DNA of 64,000 nucleotides. Source: Pontibacter korlensis. Its GTDB lineage: Bacteria > Bacteroidota > Bacteroidia > Cytophagales > Hymenobacteraceae. The DNA is taken from positions 4,705,001 through 4,769,000 of the forward strand of contig NZ_CP009621.1 in assembly GCF_000973725.1 (NCBI RefSeq), in the 5' to 3' direction. The notes under the pieces are model-generated. The model saw only the letters and a list, made by a program, of their open reading frames with translations, had not been told where the DNA came from and ran no database searches. A program made the translations under genes and the position numbers. The first letter of the stretch is position 1. Each line of letters opens with the position of its first letter. This document shows, piece after piece, positions 16,860 through 25,299 of the stretch.

Positions 16860-18983
16860 ATGTACCGTACTAAGAATGAAGTTTCCAGCAACCATACACT
16901 AAACATCTTCCAAGGTGGTGGTGAAATGGGTGCGCTGATGCGCAGTTTTGACTGGGACAATCACCCTCTGGGCAGCCCTGCGCAATGGCCGGAAAGCCTT
17001 AAAACAAACATCCGGCTTCTGCTAAACTCCAGCTTTCCTATGTTCATCTGGTGGTCTAAGGACCTCTACATGTTTCATAACGATGCCTACTTACCAGCCT
17101 TAGGCAATAAGCACCCCAAAGCTTTAGGAGCAAAGGCACGAACGGCATGGTCTGAAATATGGGATAATATGGGATTAGTGGTAGATGAAATCCTAAGTGG
17201 GGGAAATCCATTTTATGCCGAAGCGTTAATGTTGATGCTGGAGCGAAAAGGTTTTCCGGAAGAAACCTACTGGACCTTTTCCTATAGCCCAGCCTTTGAT
17301 GACAACGGAGAGGTAAATGGTGTCTTCTGCGCCTGCCATGAGGTAACTGGTACAGTGCTGAGCACGCGTCGAATGAAATCACTTAAGGATATCTCAGAGG
17401 TTACAGTTCAGTTGCAAACACTGGAGCAGGCTGCACAACGTACCTGCGATTTGCTGCTGCAAAACAGTAAGGATCTTCCCTTCTGCATGATCTATCTACT
17501 GAACAACACAGCAACAGAAGCCACTTTAGTCGGCCAGGCAGGAAACAGTAGCGGGCGAAATGTTCCGGACTTTGTTGATCTGACCCAAGGTGAAACAGCC
17601 TGGGAGTTCAAAAATGTGATGGAATCGAAAGAGCCCGTACTGCTCGACTGTTCAGCGTTGAATTTTGGATCTGACCTGGCCAATAGTTTGTCCAGAAAGA
17701 TTGAACGCGCGGCGGTACTACCTATCATGAGACCGGGCCGAAAACAGGTGATAGGTTTCTTTGTAGCCGGCATTAGCCCATGGCTGGAGTACAGCACAGA
17801 CTATAAGGGTTTTCATGCCCTTCTTACCGGCCACATCGCCACGGCCATAACCAGTATCAAGGCCAGAGAAGAACTGGCAAAGCAACAAGAGTACCTGAAG
17901 GATATCTTTCAGCAGGCACCGGTGGGTATAGCCATTGTAAGAGGGCCACAGTACATTATTGACCTGGCCAACCCAGGCGTATGCGAGATTTGGGGTCGTG
18001 AGGCTGAAGATGTTTTAGGCAAGCCTGTAATTGAGGCTTTGCCTGAAGTAAGTGAGCAAGGAATAATACAGCTGCTTGATGGGGTAGTGAATTCCGGAGA
18101 GCCTTTTATAGCGAACGAGCTGCCTCTTCAGTTCGAACGTGATGGAAAAATGGAGACAGTTTACCTGAACTTCATTTACCATCCAATGCGTGATCAGCAG
18201 GGATTTATAACTGGTGTGATAGCGGTGGCAATAGACACCAGTGCACAGGTAAAGTATAGGCAGTCTGTAGAGGCACTGAACGAGGAGCTGCTAGCTACCA
18301 ATGCTGACTTGGATAACTTCGTGTACTCCGCCTCACATGACCTGAAGGCTCCAATATCGAATATTGAAGGTTTGATGGAGGCCTTGGTTGAGTACCTGCC
18401 CCAGGAAACGCTGGAGTCAGGTTCTGTGAAGCGCGTTATAGATTTGATTCAGTCTTCTGTAGACAGGTTTAAACGAGCTGTTACTGACCTTACAGAGGTA
18501 GCCAAGATTCAGCGTGAAGCTAGTGATGACGTAAAAAGTATCAATCTGGCTGAAGTGATAAATGAAGTACAGCTTGACTTTGAGTTCCTGATAGCTGAAA
18601 CAGAAGCTGTAATAGAGAAAGACCTGGCACCAGATACTGTGCTGCAGTTTTCTACCAAGAACTTACGCAGCGTTGTTTACAATTTGGTAAGTAATGCAAT
18701 CAAGTATAGATCGCCGGAGCGCAAGCCACATGTACAGATTACAACCAAAACTACCCCTGAATACGTTGTACTGCAGGTTAAAGACAATGGCTTGGGTATG
18801 AACCTTCAGAACAAGAGCAAGATCTTCTCTATGTTCAAGCGCCTGCACGACCATGTGGAAGGTTCAGGCGTAGGACTGTACATTGTGAAAAGAATAGTAG
18901 AGAACGCTGGTGGCTATATAGAGGTAGAAAGTGAAGTAGGTGTAGGCTCTACTTTTACTGTCTATTTCAAGGGAAAAGCTTAA
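16860..18983 (+). CDS. Orphan PAS/GAF sensor histidine kinase
   Basis: A 707-residue soluble kinase. Residues 15-165 form a PAS-like module (GGGEMGALMRSFDW, then FPMFIWWSKDLYMFHNDAY) shared with the giant kinase at 35.5 kb. A GAF domain follows (about 175-335, CDLLLQNSKDLPFCMIYLL), then a PAS domain (about 350-475, FQQAPVGIAIVRGPQYI), a HisKA domain with H493 in SASHDLKAPISNIEG, and an HATPase_c domain with SNAIKY, DNGLGM and EGSGVGLYIVKRI. There is no transmembrane segment or receiver domain, and no adjacent regulator, so its phospho-partner is unknown. A terminator follows directly. The sensed signal cannot be read from the sequence. Confidence 0.9.
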   Translation: MYRTKNEVSSNHTLNIFQGGGEMGALMRSFDWDNHPLGSPAQWPESLKTNIRLLLNSSFPMFIWWSKDLYMFHNDAYLPALGNKHPKALGAKARTAWSEIWDNMGLVVDEILSGGNPFYAEALMLMLERKGFPEETYWTFSYSPAFDDNGEVNGVFCACHEVTGTVLSTRRMKSLKDISEVTVQLQTLEQAAQRTCDLLLQNSKDLPFCMIYLLNNTATEATLVGQAGNSSGRNVPDFVDLTQGETAWEFKNVMESKEPVLLDCSALNFGSDLANSLSRKIERAAVLPIMRPGRKQVIGFFVAGISPWLEYSTDYKGFHALLTGHIATAITSIKAREELAKQQEYLKDIFQQAPVGIAIVRGPQYIIDLANPGVCEIWGREAEDVLGKPVIEALPEVSEQGIIQLLDGVVNSGEPFIANELPLQFERDGKMETVYLNFIYHPMRDQQGFITGVIAVAIDTSAQVKYRQSVEALNEELLATNADLDNFVYSASHDLKAPISNIEGLMEALVEYLPQETLESGSVKRVIDLIQSSVDRFKRAVTDLTEVAKIQREASDDVKSINLAEVINEVQLDFEFLIAETEAVIEKDLAPDTVLQFSTKNLRSVVYNLVSNAIKYRSPERKPHVQITTKTTPEYVVLQVKDNGLGMNLQNKSKIFSMFKRLHDHVEGSGVGLYIVKRIVENAGGYIEVESEVGVGSTFTVYFKGKA

Positions 18984-19010
18984 TAACAGGACCACGTACA
19001 TAGTATAACA

Positions 19011-19044
19011 GAAAAGCCGCTCCGCAGACATGGAGCGGCTTTTC
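19011..19044 (+). terminator. Terminator after the PAS kinase gene
   Basis: A perfect 13-bp stem, GAAAAGCCGCTCC and its complement, with an eight-base loop and T-rich ends. It lies 27 bases after the kinase stop and 18 bases before the IS3 left end. Confidence 0.85.
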
Positions 19045-19096
19045 TATTTTGTATTGTGTAGCGTCCTGGAATAAGTTGACACAAAAGTTGACTTAT

Positions 19097-19405
19097 ATGA
19101 AAGAGAGTAGCAAGAAAGGCTTTTTAAGGAAAAGTCAAAAGGACTACAGTTTAGCCTTCAAGCTGAGCGTAGTGGACCAGGTAGAGAAAGGGCATTTGAC
19201 CTATAAGCAGGCCAAGTATGGCATCCAGGGACGATCGACTGTTTTGGTTTGGCTTCGTAAACATGGCGGACTAGACTGGAAAAGCAAGCTGCCCATGAAA
19301 GAAAAGCAACCGCCCCGCAAGAAGATCCATGACCTGGAGTCTAAGATCAAACGCCTCGAGCAGGAGAAACTGATTTTGAACCGGGCCATCGATATTGCCG
19401 AATGA
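19097..19405 (+). CDS. IS3-family transposase OrfA (helix-turn-helix)
   Basis: A 102-residue OrfA protein. The N-terminal half is a helix-turn-helix (DYSLAFKLSVVDQVEKG, then YKQAKYGIQGRSTVLVWLR) that binds the IS ends. The C-terminal half is a leucine-zipper-like coiled coil (HDLESKIKRLEQEKLILNRA). In this family OrfA and OrfB are joined by programmed -1 frameshifting; here OrfB lies in the +1 frame immediately after. The chosen ATG gives the usual start; the longer frame begins inside the left inverted repeat. Confidence 0.85.
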   Translation: MKESSKKGFLRKSQKDYSLAFKLSVVDQVEKGHLTYKQAKYGIQGRSTVLVWLRKHGGLDWKSKLPMKEKQPPRKKIHDLESKIKRLEQEKLILNRAIDIAE

Positions 19406-20278
19406 GGCATTTGGGACCAGTATCCGAAAAAAGTATTTGCCCCTCTCGCAGCAAGCTTTCAAGCCAAAGGGGTAGCCAGAACCACCCGAAAGCAAACGCC
19501 AGTACCTCTATAAGCTGCGGAAAGAGGGAGCCCAGACGACTGCCCTCAAGCAGCAGGTAAGGCAGCAGCGCAAACTCTTGCCGCAGCTGGGCACGCGCAA
19601 GCTTTACTTTAAGCGCAAGCCCGCCTTGAGGGGCCTGGGCATCCAACTCGGCCGCGCCAAGCTCTTTTTGAGTGGCTGAAAGAGTTTAAGCTGCTCATGC
19701 GGCCCAGCAGGCGCTACGTGCAGACCACTATGTCCAAACATCACCTGCGCAAATACCCCAACCTGGTAAAGGAGGTTGTCTTGCAGGCTTGCGAGCAGGT
19801 CTGGGTCTCGGACATCACCTGTATCCACACCCCGCAGGGCACCTGTTACCTGAACCTGGGCACCGATGCCTTCAGCCGCAAGATTGTAGGCTATACACTA
19901 GGGGCCAACATGAAAGCTGCAAGTATGAGCAGGGCCCTGCAGATGGCTTTGAGAGAAAAACAGACTGGTAGAGAAACGATTCACCACTCGGACCGGGGCC
20001 TGCAGTACTGCAGCCAGCACTATGTGAGCCTGGCAGAGCGCCATAATATGAGGATGAGCATGACCCAGCACTCGGACCCGCATGAGAATGCGCTGGCTGA
20101 GCGTATGAACCGCACCCTCAAAGAAGAGTTCGGCTTAGGAAATACATTAACAAACCTGCAAGAGGCACAACACTTAGTAAAGCAGGCCGTGGAGCTATAC
20201 AACCACCACCGCCCGCACTTTGCCCTGCAGATGAAAACACCACACCAGGTGCATCAAGAAAAAATCCCGGCTTGCTAA
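19401..20278 (+). pseudogene. IS3-family transposase OrfB, disrupted
   Basis: The DDE integrase part is intact from about 19697: SDITCIHTP gives the first Asp, LGTDAFSRKIVG the second and HENALAERMNRTLKEE the Glu, with the usual C-terminal YNHHRPHFAL. The N-terminal half is broken. A TAG follows QQAFKPKG at about 19480. The frame then continues as YLYKLRKEGAQTTALKQQ until an indel in a T-run near 19665, where LGRAKLF should run into EWLKEFKLLMRP. With two lesions the transposase cannot be made as a whole, so the element is immobile unless helped. Confidence 0.85.
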
Positions 20279-20340
20279 CGCAAACCGGGATCATGTAAAA
20301 CCGTCAACTTATTTCAGGACGATTCACTTACTTTCAAGTG

Positions 20341-22290
20341 TTATGAAGCAGTGCTTTCCTGTTTCAGGAAGTATACATTAAACTCAGTTCCTTTGCCTAA
20401 TTCGCTCTTCACTGTAATCTTATCACCGGAGTTATCTAATATTTTCTTCACCAGGTACAGGCCAATTCCAGAGCCCTCTACGTGGTCGTGCACCCGCTTG
20501 AACATCGCGAAAATCTTGTCCAGTTGGTTCTCTGCAATACCTAAGCCGTTGTCTTTTACAGACAGCACACAATCTCCTGTTTCAGAGACAGAAGTTGTTA
20601 CTACTACCTTTGGCGCCCGCTGAGGGTCTGCGTATTTAATGGCATTAGAAACCAGGTTAAAGATGATGCTGCGAAGGTTCTTGCGTGGGTACCTCAGGTT
20701 ATCGAAGCCAACCAGGTTCACCTCTATCTCTGCCTTACTAGCAGCAATTACATCACTCAAGCTTTCTTTCACCTCTTCTACCATACCCTGAATATTTACA
20801 TTCTCAGGGGCCTCCTTCACATGCTGCAGTTTGGTAACATCAGACAGATCGTTGATCACGTTTTTTAACGTGTTTATAGCGCCTCCCATTCTGGACAACA
20901 ACATCTGGTGCTTTGCAGCATCCGGGCCTAAATCTTCCTCCAAAGCCGATATCAACCCTTCAAGGTTAACAATGGGCGACTTAAGGTCATGCGAGGCTGT
21001 ATATACAAAGCTGTCCAATTCGTTATTGATACGCATAAGCTCACTATTTCTTCGCATCAACTCCTCATTGCGTCGGTGCTCGGTCATGTCGCGGGTAATT
21101 TTAGCGAATCCCAGCAGGCGCTTGTCCAGGTTGTATATGGGTGAGATAACCACGTTGGCCCAAAATGCAGACCCATCTTTGCGTATACGCCAGCCTTCAT
21201 CCTCAAACTGGCCATTAGCCAAAGCTGTTTTGAGTTCAAACTGTGGGAAGCCGCTGGCTATCGCTTCACGGTTATAAAAGATAGAGAAATGCTTGCCTAT
21301 AATCTCACTTGCCTTGTATCCCTTTATTCGCTCAGCGCCAGAGTTCCAGCTCATGATAATGCCATCAGGGTTCAGCATCAGGATGGAGTAGTCTTTCACA
21401 CTGTCGATCAGCAGCCGGCTCTTTTCCTCACTCTCCTTCAGGTCCTCATTAATCCGGAAAAGCTGCTGCTCCAGCTTCTTTCGCTCTGTTAAGTCGCGTG
21501 TTATCTTGGAAAAGCCTACAAGTTCTTTTTTTGCATTGTAGATGGGGGCAAGAACAGTGTTGGCCCAGAAAGCTGAACCATCTTTCTTATAACGCCAGCC
21601 TTCATCTTCAAAACGTCCATTCTTCGTGGCCTGCTTTAGCTCATAGTCTGGGAAGCCCTGCTGTATTGCCTCTCTGCTATAAAACTTAGCAAAGTACTTA
21701 CCCAGTATTTCGTGTGCCTCATAGCCCTTCAGCCTCCTGGCCCCTTCATTCCAGCTCGATACATTACCTGCTGGGTCCAGCATAATAATGGCATAGTCAT
21801 TCACACCATCTATTAGCAGCCTGAATCTTTCCTCACTTTCCTTTAACTCCTCATACGCCTTGTACAGGTCGTCTTCGGCCTTTTTTCGCTCAGACAGGTT
21901 CCGGGTAATTTTGGAGTAGCCTATCAGCTTATTCTCTTTATCATATACAGGTGTAATGATAACGTTTGCCCAGAACACGGTACCATCTTTTTTAACGCGC
22001 CAGCCTTCTTCCTCATACTTGCCTGCTGCCCTTGCTTCCTTTAGCTCCATGGATGGGTAATCCCGGGCCTTATCAACAGGAGTATAAAACACAGAAAAAT
22101 GCTTTCCGATGATCTCCTCAGCCTTATACTGCTTTATGGCCTCGGCTCCTGTGTTCCAGGAGATAATATAGCCATTCACATCTAAGAGGAAAATGGCATA
22201 ATCGGTAATACTGTCGACGAGTAATTTATAATATTTTTCAGCTATCTCTTTGGTAAAGTTAGCTGAAACAACTTCTGACTCTGAACTCAT
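20341..22290 (-). CDS. Three-PAS sensor histidine kinase
   Basis: A 649-residue soluble kinase. Three PAS domains of about 127 residues each follow one another, each carrying an I.SWN.GAE.IKGY core and an ED/EEGWR.KKDG.AFWANV motif. This triplication with high similarity between units looks like internal duplication. HisKA follows with H434 in TASHDLKSPIVNLEG, then HATPase_c with SNAIKYAD, DNGLGIAE and EGSGIGLYLVKKI. No membrane segment, receiver domain or adjacent regulator is present. The kinase core is clearly related to the other PAS kinases in this window (KR.HDHVEGSG signature). The PAS repeats suggest sensing of a small ligand, redox or light through a cofactor, but no cofactor residue can be named. 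Confidence 0.9.
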   Translation of the reverse strand: MSSESEVVSANFTKEIAEKYYKLLVDSITDYAIFLLDVNGYIISWNTGAEAIKQYKAEEIIGKHFSVFYTPVDKARDYPSMELKEARAAGKYEEEGWRVKKDGTVFWANVIITPVYDKENKLIGYSKITRNLSERKKAEDDLYKAYEELKESEERFRLLIDGVNDYAIIMLDPAGNVSSWNEGARRLKGYEAHEILGKYFAKFYSREAIQQGFPDYELKQATKNGRFEDEGWRYKKDGSAFWANTVLAPIYNAKKELVGFSKITRDLTERKKLEQQLFRINEDLKESEEKSRLLIDSVKDYSILMLNPDGIIMSWNSGAERIKGYKASEIIGKHFSIFYNREAIASGFPQFELKTALANGQFEDEGWRIRKDGSAFWANVVISPIYNLDKRLLGFAKITRDMTEHRRNEELMRRNSELMRINNELDSFVYTASHDLKSPIVNLEGLISALEEDLGPDAAKHQMLLSRMGGAINTLKNVINDLSDVTKLQHVKEAPENVNIQGMVEEVKESLSDVIAASKAEIEVNLVGFDNLRYPRKNLRSIIFNLVSNAIKYADPQRAPKVVVTTSVSETGDCVLSVKDNGLGIAENQLDKIFAMFKRVHDHVEGSGIGLYLVKKILDNSGDKITVKSELGKGTEFNVYFLKQESTAS

Positions 22291-22767
22291 GCTGGTGGTA
22301 AAAGTGGCCTTTTTACTTCGATTTTACGCTATAGTGAATAAGGCTGCTACGGATTTTGGTGATAAAAGAATAAGTATTCAAAAAAAATATTCTATCAAAG
22401 GCGCCTCATTAGTAAGCAATATACCAATGAAAGAGTTTAGGATGAAACCAAAAATCAAAAAACAGGTGCATTTTTAGGAATATTGTGCAAACCCTTCAGC
22501 CATTTTATCGGTAGACTCAGCATCTAATTTTTCGTTTTGTATCAGCCCCGGATTTTAGACGAGAGGCAGCCTTTTCTATGAGCTACGTTGGCTAGAGTCA
22601 TAACAGCTGTCAAAGCTAAAGTTCTTATATAACACCATTTTTTACGTAATTTGCCCCTGTAACGCACAACCATGCACAGTACCTTCTGAAATTTTCTGGT
22701 TTAGTAGGTGCGTGTATAAACGCATACAACAACAAACAATTTATTTTAAACTAACCCACAAAGAAAC
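22291..22767. other. AT-rich intergenic region between divergent genes
   Basis: 477 bases between the triple-PAS kinase and the GH97 gene, which diverge. It is AT-rich and must hold both promoters, but I cannot point to a clean TAnnTTTG box. No RNA gene or convincing small ORF is visible. Confidence 0.5.
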
Positions 22768-24927
22768 ATGGACCATTACCGACAGATGTTGCGCAGGTTT
22801 TCTTTATTCCTGTTCCTCTGTACATTAACCACACTGGTAAATGCCCAGGTTATCACCTCTCCGGACAAAAACCTCGCGATGAAGTTTGAGTTATCGCCAA
22901 ATGGTGAGCCTACCTATCAGTTAACTTACAAGAAGAAAGCCGTTATTAAGCAAAGTAAACTGGGCATCGAAACAAAAGATGTACCTTCTTTTATGGATGG
23001 CTTTACTGTAACGAATACGGAGCAGAAATCAGTGAATGACACCTGGGAGCCAATCATGGGTGAAGAGAAAACTATCCGTAACAACTATAACGAATTGCTG
23101 GTGACGCTAGCGCAGGATGAGCCAAAAGGCCGTCATATCCGCATTCGTTTCCGCTTGTTCAACGACGGACTTGGCTTCCGCTATGAGTTTCCGAAGCAGG
23201 ATGAGCTAAAGTACTTCATCATTAAGGAAGAGCACACGGAGTTTAACCTCACAGGCGACCATAAGATCTTCTGGATCAGAGGCGACTACGACACAAATGA
23301 ATATGCTTATACTACCTCGCAGATCTCTGAGATTCCGCAGTTGATTGAAAAAGCTACTCACGATGTGCATGCACAGTATCCTATTGATACGCTGTCTGTT
23401 CAGACACCGTCTATGATGAAGTCTGCCGATGGACTGTACATCAACATTCATGAGGCTGCTTTGATCAACTACCCTGCCATGCACCTGAACGTTGATCCAA
23501 AGAACTTCAGAATGAGTTCACACCTGACTCCGGATGCTGTTGGTAACAAGGGTTACCTGCAAACTGAAGCACAGACTCCTTGGCGTACGATTGTTGTTAG
23601 CGACAAAGCTACAGACATACTTGCCTCTCGTCTTATCCTGAACCTGAACGAGCCTACAAGATATGAGGACGTATCATGGATAAAGCCTGTGAAGTACATT
23701 GGTGTTTGGTGGGAATACTTTGTGGCAGGCAAGAGCACTTGGGCTTACGGCACTGAAACAAACGTAAAACTGAGCGATGACCCGAACAAGCTTACTCCAA
23801 GCGGTCGCCACGGTGCCACTACTGAAAATGTAAAGCGCCACATCGACTTTGCTGCAAAGCATGGTTTTGATGCTGTACTGGTAGAAGGCTGGAACGTTGG
23901 CTGGGAAGACTGGTTTGGCAACTGGAAAGAAGAAGTTTTCGACTTTGTAACGCCTTATCCTGATTTTGATGTGAAAGGCCTGCAGCAGTATGCAGAGTCA
24001 AAAGGTGTGAAACTTATGATGCACCACGAAACATCAGGTTCTGCCACCAACTATGAGCGCCGTATACACGAGGCTTTCCAGTTTATGCAGGACCATGGCT
24101 ACAATGCTGTAAAAACAGGCTATGTAGGCAAAATCATCCCTCGCGGAGAGCACCACGACGGCCAGTGGATGGTAAACCACTATATCTACGTAGCCAACAC
24201 AGCTGCAAAGTATAAGATCATGATCAACAGCCACGAGGCAGTTCGTCCTACAGGCGTGCACCGCACTTTCCCTAACTGGATTGCGCAGGAGTCAGCCCGT
24301 GGTACTGAGTTTGAATCTATGGGTGGCCTTGCTCCAGACCATACTACTATTCTGCCGTTTACCCGTTTGATGGGTGGTCCGATGGACTATACACCAGGTA
24401 TCTTCCAGACCGACCTTTCTTATTACGGTACTGGCAGCAATCAGCGTGTAAACACAACACTGGTAAAGCAGCTGGCTTACTACGTAACGATGTACAGCCC
24501 ACTACAAATGGCAGCTGATCTTCCAGAAAACTATGAGCGTTTCCCGGATGCATTCCAGTTCATCAAGGATGTTGCCGTAGACTGGGACAACACCTACATC
24601 CAGGAAGCTGAGCCAGGCGATTATGTTACCATCGCCCGTAAAGCCAAAGGCAAAAACGAGTGGTACATTGGTGGTGTAACCGATGAGAACGCCCGTACGG
24701 CTACAATCAAGTTTGACTACTTGCCAAAAGGCAAAAACTACATCGCTACTATCTACGCCGATGCTAAAGATGCCAGCTGGAACAAGAATCCTCAGAAATA
24801 TACAATCCGTAAGGTGATTGTTAATTCTAAAAGTGTACTGAAGCAAGCTTTAGCGCCAGGCGGCGGTGTTGCCGTTAGCGTGAAAGAAGGCAGCAAGAAT
24901 GACATGAAAGGACTGAAAAAGCTGTAA
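22768..24927 (+). CDS. susB: Glycoside hydrolase family 97 alpha-glucosidase (SusB-like, inverting)
   Basis: A 719-residue exported enzyme with signal peptide ending TLVNAQ. An N-terminal beta-sandwich is followed by a (beta/alpha)8 barrel. Three Glu residues lie in GH97 motifs: E421 in MMHHETSG, E490 in INSHEAVRPTG and E514 in RGTEFESMG. Their spacing (69 and 24) equals that of Glu439, Glu508 and Glu532 in B. thetaiotaomicron SusB as I recall them, which places it in the inverting, calcium-dependent branch. The family releases alpha-glucose from starch oligosaccharides in the periplasm. There is no SusC/SusD nearby; the likely partner is the giant secreted amylase at 54-58.6 kb. The symbol is by family only. 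A terminator follows. Confidence 0.92.
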   Translation: MDHYRQMLRRFSLFLFLCTLTTLVNAQVITSPDKNLAMKFELSPNGEPTYQLTYKKKAVIKQSKLGIETKDVPSFMDGFTVTNTEQKSVNDTWEPIMGEEKTIRNNYNELLVTLAQDEPKGRHIRIRFRLFNDGLGFRYEFPKQDELKYFIIKEEHTEFNLTGDHKIFWIRGDYDTNEYAYTTSQISEIPQLIEKATHDVHAQYPIDTLSVQTPSMMKSADGLYINIHEAALINYPAMHLNVDPKNFRMSSHLTPDAVGNKGYLQTEAQTPWRTIVVSDKATDILASRLILNLNEPTRYEDVSWIKPVKYIGVWWEYFVAGKSTWAYGTETNVKLSDDPNKLTPSGRHGATTENVKRHIDFAAKHGFDAVLVEGWNVGWEDWFGNWKEEVFDFVTPYPDFDVKGLQQYAESKGVKLMMHHETSGSATNYERRIHEAFQFMQDHGYNAVKTGYVGKIIPRGEHHDGQWMVNHYIYVANTAAKYKIMINSHEAVRPTGVHRTFPNWIAQESARGTEFESMGGLAPDHTTILPFTRLMGGPMDYTPGIFQTDLSYYGTGSNQRVNTTLVKQLAYYVTMYSPLQMAADLPENYERFPDAFQFIKDVAVDWDNTYIQEAEPGDYVTIARKAKGKNEWYIGGVTDENARTATIKFDYLPKGKNYIATIYADAKDASWNKNPQKYTIRKVIVNSKSVLKQALAPGGGVAVSVKEGSKNDMKGLKKL

Positions 24928-24949
24928 TAATTATCAGCTTTTAAGTAAG

Positions 24950-24982
24950 ATAGGGCGCGGTGTAACAAACACTGCGCCCTAT
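24950..24982 (+). terminator. Terminator after the GH97 gene
   Basis: ATAGGGCGCGGTG pairs with CACTGCGCCCTAT (one G-T pair) around a seven-base loop, 22 bases after the stop. Confidence 0.8.
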
Positions 24983-25033
24983 TGCTTTATACTAGTCTGA
25001 ACGACCCATACCAGGCCAATGTGCCTTACGAGA

Positions 25034-25263
25034 AAATGCCAAAGAAAGCCCTCGCACTCATATCTTTGGCAGTATAAGCGTAAGTTCAATTTTATCAGGC
25101 TCTTAAACGTAAGCTAAGAGAAAGGGAAGGAGAAAGCCCTTGCACTAGACACTTTGATGATGTCGCCCCCAAGGAATCCCTTCCCTTTCTCTTCTTCTTA
25201 AAAGCCTGGACAGTACCTAGAGGCTGCCCCATCCGCAGGCATGAGTGAGTGTAGGCCCGGAAG
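25034..25263 (+). other. IS110 left-end noncoding region, candidate bridge-RNA locus
   Basis: About 230 noncoding bases before the transposase. A perfect 15-bp stem, AAGAGAAAGGGAAGG at 25116-25130 with its complement at 25179-25193, encloses a 48-base loop. The copy at 8.5 kb keeps the stem but lacks 41 bases of the loop (25141-25181), the loss being flanked by CCCT repeats. IS110-family elements such as IS621 are known to express a structured bridge RNA from the noncoding left end, with loops that pair to target and donor DNA. That this region does so is inference from family and position; the internal loops of IS621 RNA are not obviously present. Confidence 0.4.
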
Positions 25264-25299
25264 ATGAATGTTTTTTGTCCACTTAAGCCCCTTTCAGCT

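Larger units (their letters stand above)
19062..20321 (+). mobile_element. IS3-family element, decayed
   Basis: About 1.26 kb bounded by near-perfect 19-bp inverted repeats, CGTCCTGRAATAAGTTGAC, at 19062-19080 and 20303-20321 (one mismatch). It contains an intact orfA and a broken orfB in IS3 arrangement. I see no clear target duplication in the flanks. The coding part is GC-richer than the surrounding genes, which is a sign of recent transfer. It lies between two convergent PAS kinase genes, directly after a terminator, where insertion does little harm. Confidence 0.88.

Noticed and set aside
19062..20321. Target-site duplication around the first IS3
   Set aside because: The flanking 3-6 bases (GTGTAG left, ATTCAC right) do not match.
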